64,000 nt of DNA. Source: Holdemania sp. Marseille-P2844 (lineage in GTDB: Bacteria; Bacillota_I; Bacilli_A; Erysipelotrichales; Erysipelotrichaceae). The DNA is taken from NCBI RefSeq assembly GCF_900120005.1, contig NZ_LT635450.1, forward strand, positions 122,996 through 186,995, given 5' to 3'. Both the position numbers and the translations under genes were made by a program. The notes under the pieces were generated by a model. It was not told the origin of the DNA. It did no database searches and saw nothing but the letters and a program-made list of their open reading frames with translations. Below, piece after piece: positions 62,077 to 64,000 of this stretch. Numbering within the stretch: position 1 is the first letter of the stretch; every line of letters starts with the position of its first letter.

Positions 62077-62343
62077 ATGAAAGCCGACGCCGCCCGCACC
62101 CTGCAGCTGTTAAAAACAGCGCGGGGACAGATCGACGGCGTGATCCGGATGGTCGAGGACGACCGCTACTGCATCGACATCTCCAACCAGATCCAGGCCG
62201 CCTCGGCGATTCTGGCAAAGGTCAATCAGGAGATTTTAAGCGCCCACATTCACGGCTGCGTGAAGGACGCGATGCATGGCCAACCGGAAGACGCCGAAGC
62301 GAAGATTGAAGAAGTGCTGGAGATTCTGGACCGCTGCTTATAG
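62077..62343 (+). CDS. csoR: Copper-sensing repressor CsoR
   Basis: An 88-residue all-helical repressor. Cu(I) ligands C32, H57 and C61 have the spacing of the CsoR triad (C-x24-H-x3-C). It starts directly at the base after the copA/copZ stop (TAAATG), so its translation is coupled. Copper binding releases the operator upstream of copA and derepresses the operon. A terminator follows at 62368. Confidence 0.94.
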   Translation: MKADAARTLQLLKTARGQIDGVIRMVEDDRYCIDISNQIQAASAILAKVNQEILSAHIHGCVKDAMHGQPEDAEAKIEEVLEILDRCL

Positions 62344-62367
62344 CGTCGGATCTCTTTACTTAGAAAG

Positions 62368-62390
62368 CCCGGAATTTTCCGGGTTTTTTT
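62368..62390 (+). terminator. Terminator of the cop operon
   Basis: CCCGGAA (62368-62374), TT, TTCCGGG (62377-62383), then T7. Confidence 0.93.
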
Positions 62391-62490
62391 CTGCTTCTTA
62401 AGCGTTATCCCTGATCCATTCCGTTTTCATCCTTTTTCTACCACTTTCGTTTTCCCGAAATCAGAAACAGTCCGGTAGAGAACAGATCCG

Positions 62491-62499
62491 CATGCTATA
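62491..62499 (+). promoter_or_regulatory. Extended -10 promoter of trkAH
   Basis: TGCTATAAT is an extended -10 with a perfect TATAAT at 62494-62499 and no good -35. A short leader with a CCCGC/GCGGG hairpin (62528-62552 region) follows before the AGGAGG of trkA. Confidence 0.6.
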
Positions 62500-62580
62500 A
62501 TGAAGAAAAGAACAACCTCACGGACTGCCCGCCAGCTTGTCCGAAGCGGGAAGCCCTCCGATCAATCAGGAGGAACGCTT

Positions 62581-63954
62581 ATGAATATCATTATTTCCGG
62601 CTGCGGCAACGTCGGCTATCATCTGGCCCGCACCTTGATGAAAGAAGGGCATAACGTCACCGTTATCGACGCGGATCCCGAAGTCTGCCAGCGCGTCAGC
62701 CGCCAGCTCGACGTTTTATGCCTGCAGGGATCCGCGCTGGACCTCGACGTTCAAAATGCCGCCGGGGCAGATCATGCCTATCTGTTTATCGCCGTAACCC
62801 GCGATGAAAAAGCCAACATGCTCAGCGCGTTAATGGCCCGGCATTCAGGCTGTCGGATCGCCTTAATCCGGATGCAGGAATCCACCGCTTTAAAATCTCT
62901 GTCCTTACTCAGTCAGGATTTAAACTTATCGCTGTCGCTGAATCCGGACGAACTGGCAGCCCGGGAGCTGGTCAGAATTCTGGAATTTCCGGCGTCGGTC
63001 AATGTCGACAGCTTTTCTGCCGGGCGCGTGGAACTGATGGAATTCGAGGTTCAGCCCGGTTCAGCGCTGATCGGAAAGAATCTGACGGCAATCCGCAAAG
63101 CCTATCCCGGCCGCTATTTGTTCAGCTTGTGTCTGCGCGGCGATCAGGCTTCGATCCCCCGCGGCGATTTCATCGTCCAGGCCCGGGATCATTTAACCCT
63201 GACCGCTTCGCGTTCCCAAGCGCTGGCATTGTTCAGCCGCTTAAAACTGCGGACAACCGGAATCCGGCAGCTTCTTATTCTGGGCGGCGGCGATCTCGGC
63301 TTATCCCTCTGCCAGCAGCTGGCGGATCAGCCGGTTCAGATCACGCTCGTGGAAAAGGATCCGGCCCGCTGCGCCCTCATCAGCACCTGGTTTCATAAAG
63401 TGGACGTCTGCCGGGGCGATGCGACCAATCATCCGTTTTTACAGACATTGAACTTTGATGCGATGGATGCTCTGATCGCCGTGATTGGCAGCGATGAAAT
63501 CAACGCCATGCTTGCGCTGTATGGCAGAAGCCGGCAAATCGGCCTGGTCTTCTGCCGTCAGAATACGCATTCCTATCTGCCGATCCTGCACGAAGCCAAA
63601 ATCCGTACCGTCATGCCCAAGGATCTGGCAACCGAACAGATTCTCGGCTATGTCCGTTCGATCGACAGCCGCGATGAAAATCCGATCATTACGCTGCACA
63701 CGCTGGCCGGCGGTCAGATCGAAGCGCTTGAATTTGAAATCGGGCCGGATGCCCGGCGCATTGTCGCCGCGCCTTTACAGGCGCTGCCGTTGAAGAAAAA
63801 CATTCTGATCACCGCGGTTCTGCGGCATGCCCAGATGATCATCCCGGGCGGCCGGGATCAGCTGCAAACCGGCGATTTCATCATTGTTTTAGCCCCGGCC
63901 GGGCAAGTTCACCGTCTCGCGGATCTGCTTGAAACTCCGCTGCGGTCGGTATGA
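62581..63954 (+). CDS. trkA: Trk potassium uptake regulator TrkA
   Basis: A 457-residue peripheral membrane protein with two RCK halves, each with a Rossmann NAD(H) site and a TrkA-C domain. First: MNIIISGCGNVGYHLARTL, VIDADPE, TRDEKANM, then GSALIGKNL. Second: LLILGGGDLGLSLC, LVEKDPAR, GDATN, GSDEINAML, then the C-terminal domain. It gates TrkH-mediated K+ uptake by nucleotide. The start MNIIIS is used, with AGGAGGAA before it; a 27-residue extension begins at the -10 box and cannot be real. Its stop overlaps the trkH start (ATGA). Confidence 0.94.
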   Translation: MNIIISGCGNVGYHLARTLMKEGHNVTVIDADPEVCQRVSRQLDVLCLQGSALDLDVQNAAGADHAYLFIAVTRDEKANMLSALMARHSGCRIALIRMQESTALKSLSLLSQDLNLSLSLNPDELAARELVRILEFPASVNVDSFSAGRVELMEFEVQPGSALIGKNLTAIRKAYPGRYLFSLCLRGDQASIPRGDFIVQARDHLTLTASRSQALALFSRLKLRTTGIRQLLILGGGDLGLSLCQQLADQPVQITLVEKDPARCALISTWFHKVDVCRGDATNHPFLQTLNFDAMDALIAVIGSDEINAMLALYGRSRQIGLVFCRQNTHSYLPILHEAKIRTVMPKDLATEQILGYVRSIDSRDENPIITLHTLAGGQIEALEFEIGPDARRIVAAPLQALPLKKNILITAVLRHAQMIIPGGRDQLQTGDFIIVLAPAGQVHRLADLLETPLRSV

Positions 63955-64000
63955 ACAGGAAGCTGGCCGGTTGGATCGCCGGCGCTTCACTGCTCGGATC
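63951..64000 (+). CDS. trkH: TrkH potassium transporter (5' end only)
   Basis: The window ends after 16 codons (MNRKLAGWIAGASLLG). The ATG overlaps the trkA TGA. A basic then hydrophobic start and the position after trkA fit TrkH, but the visible part is too short to prove it. Confidence 0.6.
   Translation, partial: MNRKLAGWIAGASLLG

Noticed and set aside
62500-62580. 27-residue extension of TrkA
   Set aside because: Its start lies at the -10 box, so it could not be in the mRNA; AGGAGG precedes the internal ATG at 62581.
1-64000. CRISPR arrays, rRNA operons, prophage genes
   Set aside because: No regular spaced repeats, rRNA-like stretches or phage structural genes were seen.

Overview
The window looks like a chromosomal segment of a mid-GC Bacillota, most likely a gut Erysipelotrichia (Holdemania-like). 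This rests on mannose-family PTS genes, BlaI/BlaR1 and CsoR regulators, the DapH acetyl route to diaminopimelate, strong AGGAGG ribosome sites, GTG/TTG starts, and several lipoprotein or Tat-exported flavoprotein reductases typical of anaerobes. The species is inference.

1-7.6 kb: an IS200/IS605-type element with a hairpin-masked tnpA; a CmpB-like membrane protein; a fluoride-type riboswitch directly ahead of a cation:proton antiporter; and a compact fucA-kinase-fucI operon. 7.7-18.5 kb: an XRE membrane regulator, a TGS-uridine kinase-like protein, a secreted endonuclease/exonuclease/phosphatase-fold lipoprotein with a cre-like site, a blaI-blaR1 pair in which BlaR1 carries a degenerate M23 domain, and a PRD-like regulator.

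18.5-30 kb: an FMN/FAD lipoprotein reductase behind a perfect palindrome, several small genes, tRNA-Thr(CGU), a candidate type I toxin-antitoxin locus, the asd-dapF-dapH lysine/peptidoglycan operon, and an XRE gene broken by an in-frame TAG. 30-48 kb: a GntR-controlled orphan PTS IIC/IID plus SIS isomerase, a YcaQ-type glycosylase, peptidases (PepV, PepP), HAD phosphatases, and two Tat-exported flavoproteins each beside a LysR regulator.

48-58 kb: a lipoprotein GH2 beta-galactosidase, then a GntR-divergent operon of PTS IIC-IID, a PHP/DUF3604-like hydrolase and a cytoplasmic sulfatase. My reading is that this operon imports and then desulfates a sulfated sugar; it is the best candidate for a little-described system here. 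58-64 kb: a nitroreductase, a CopA with a CopZ domain fused in frame but keeping its own ribosome site and ATG, followed by CsoR, then trkA and the first codons of trkH.

Most operons are short and bounded by clear intrinsic terminators. All functions are from reading motifs and context; no database search was possible.
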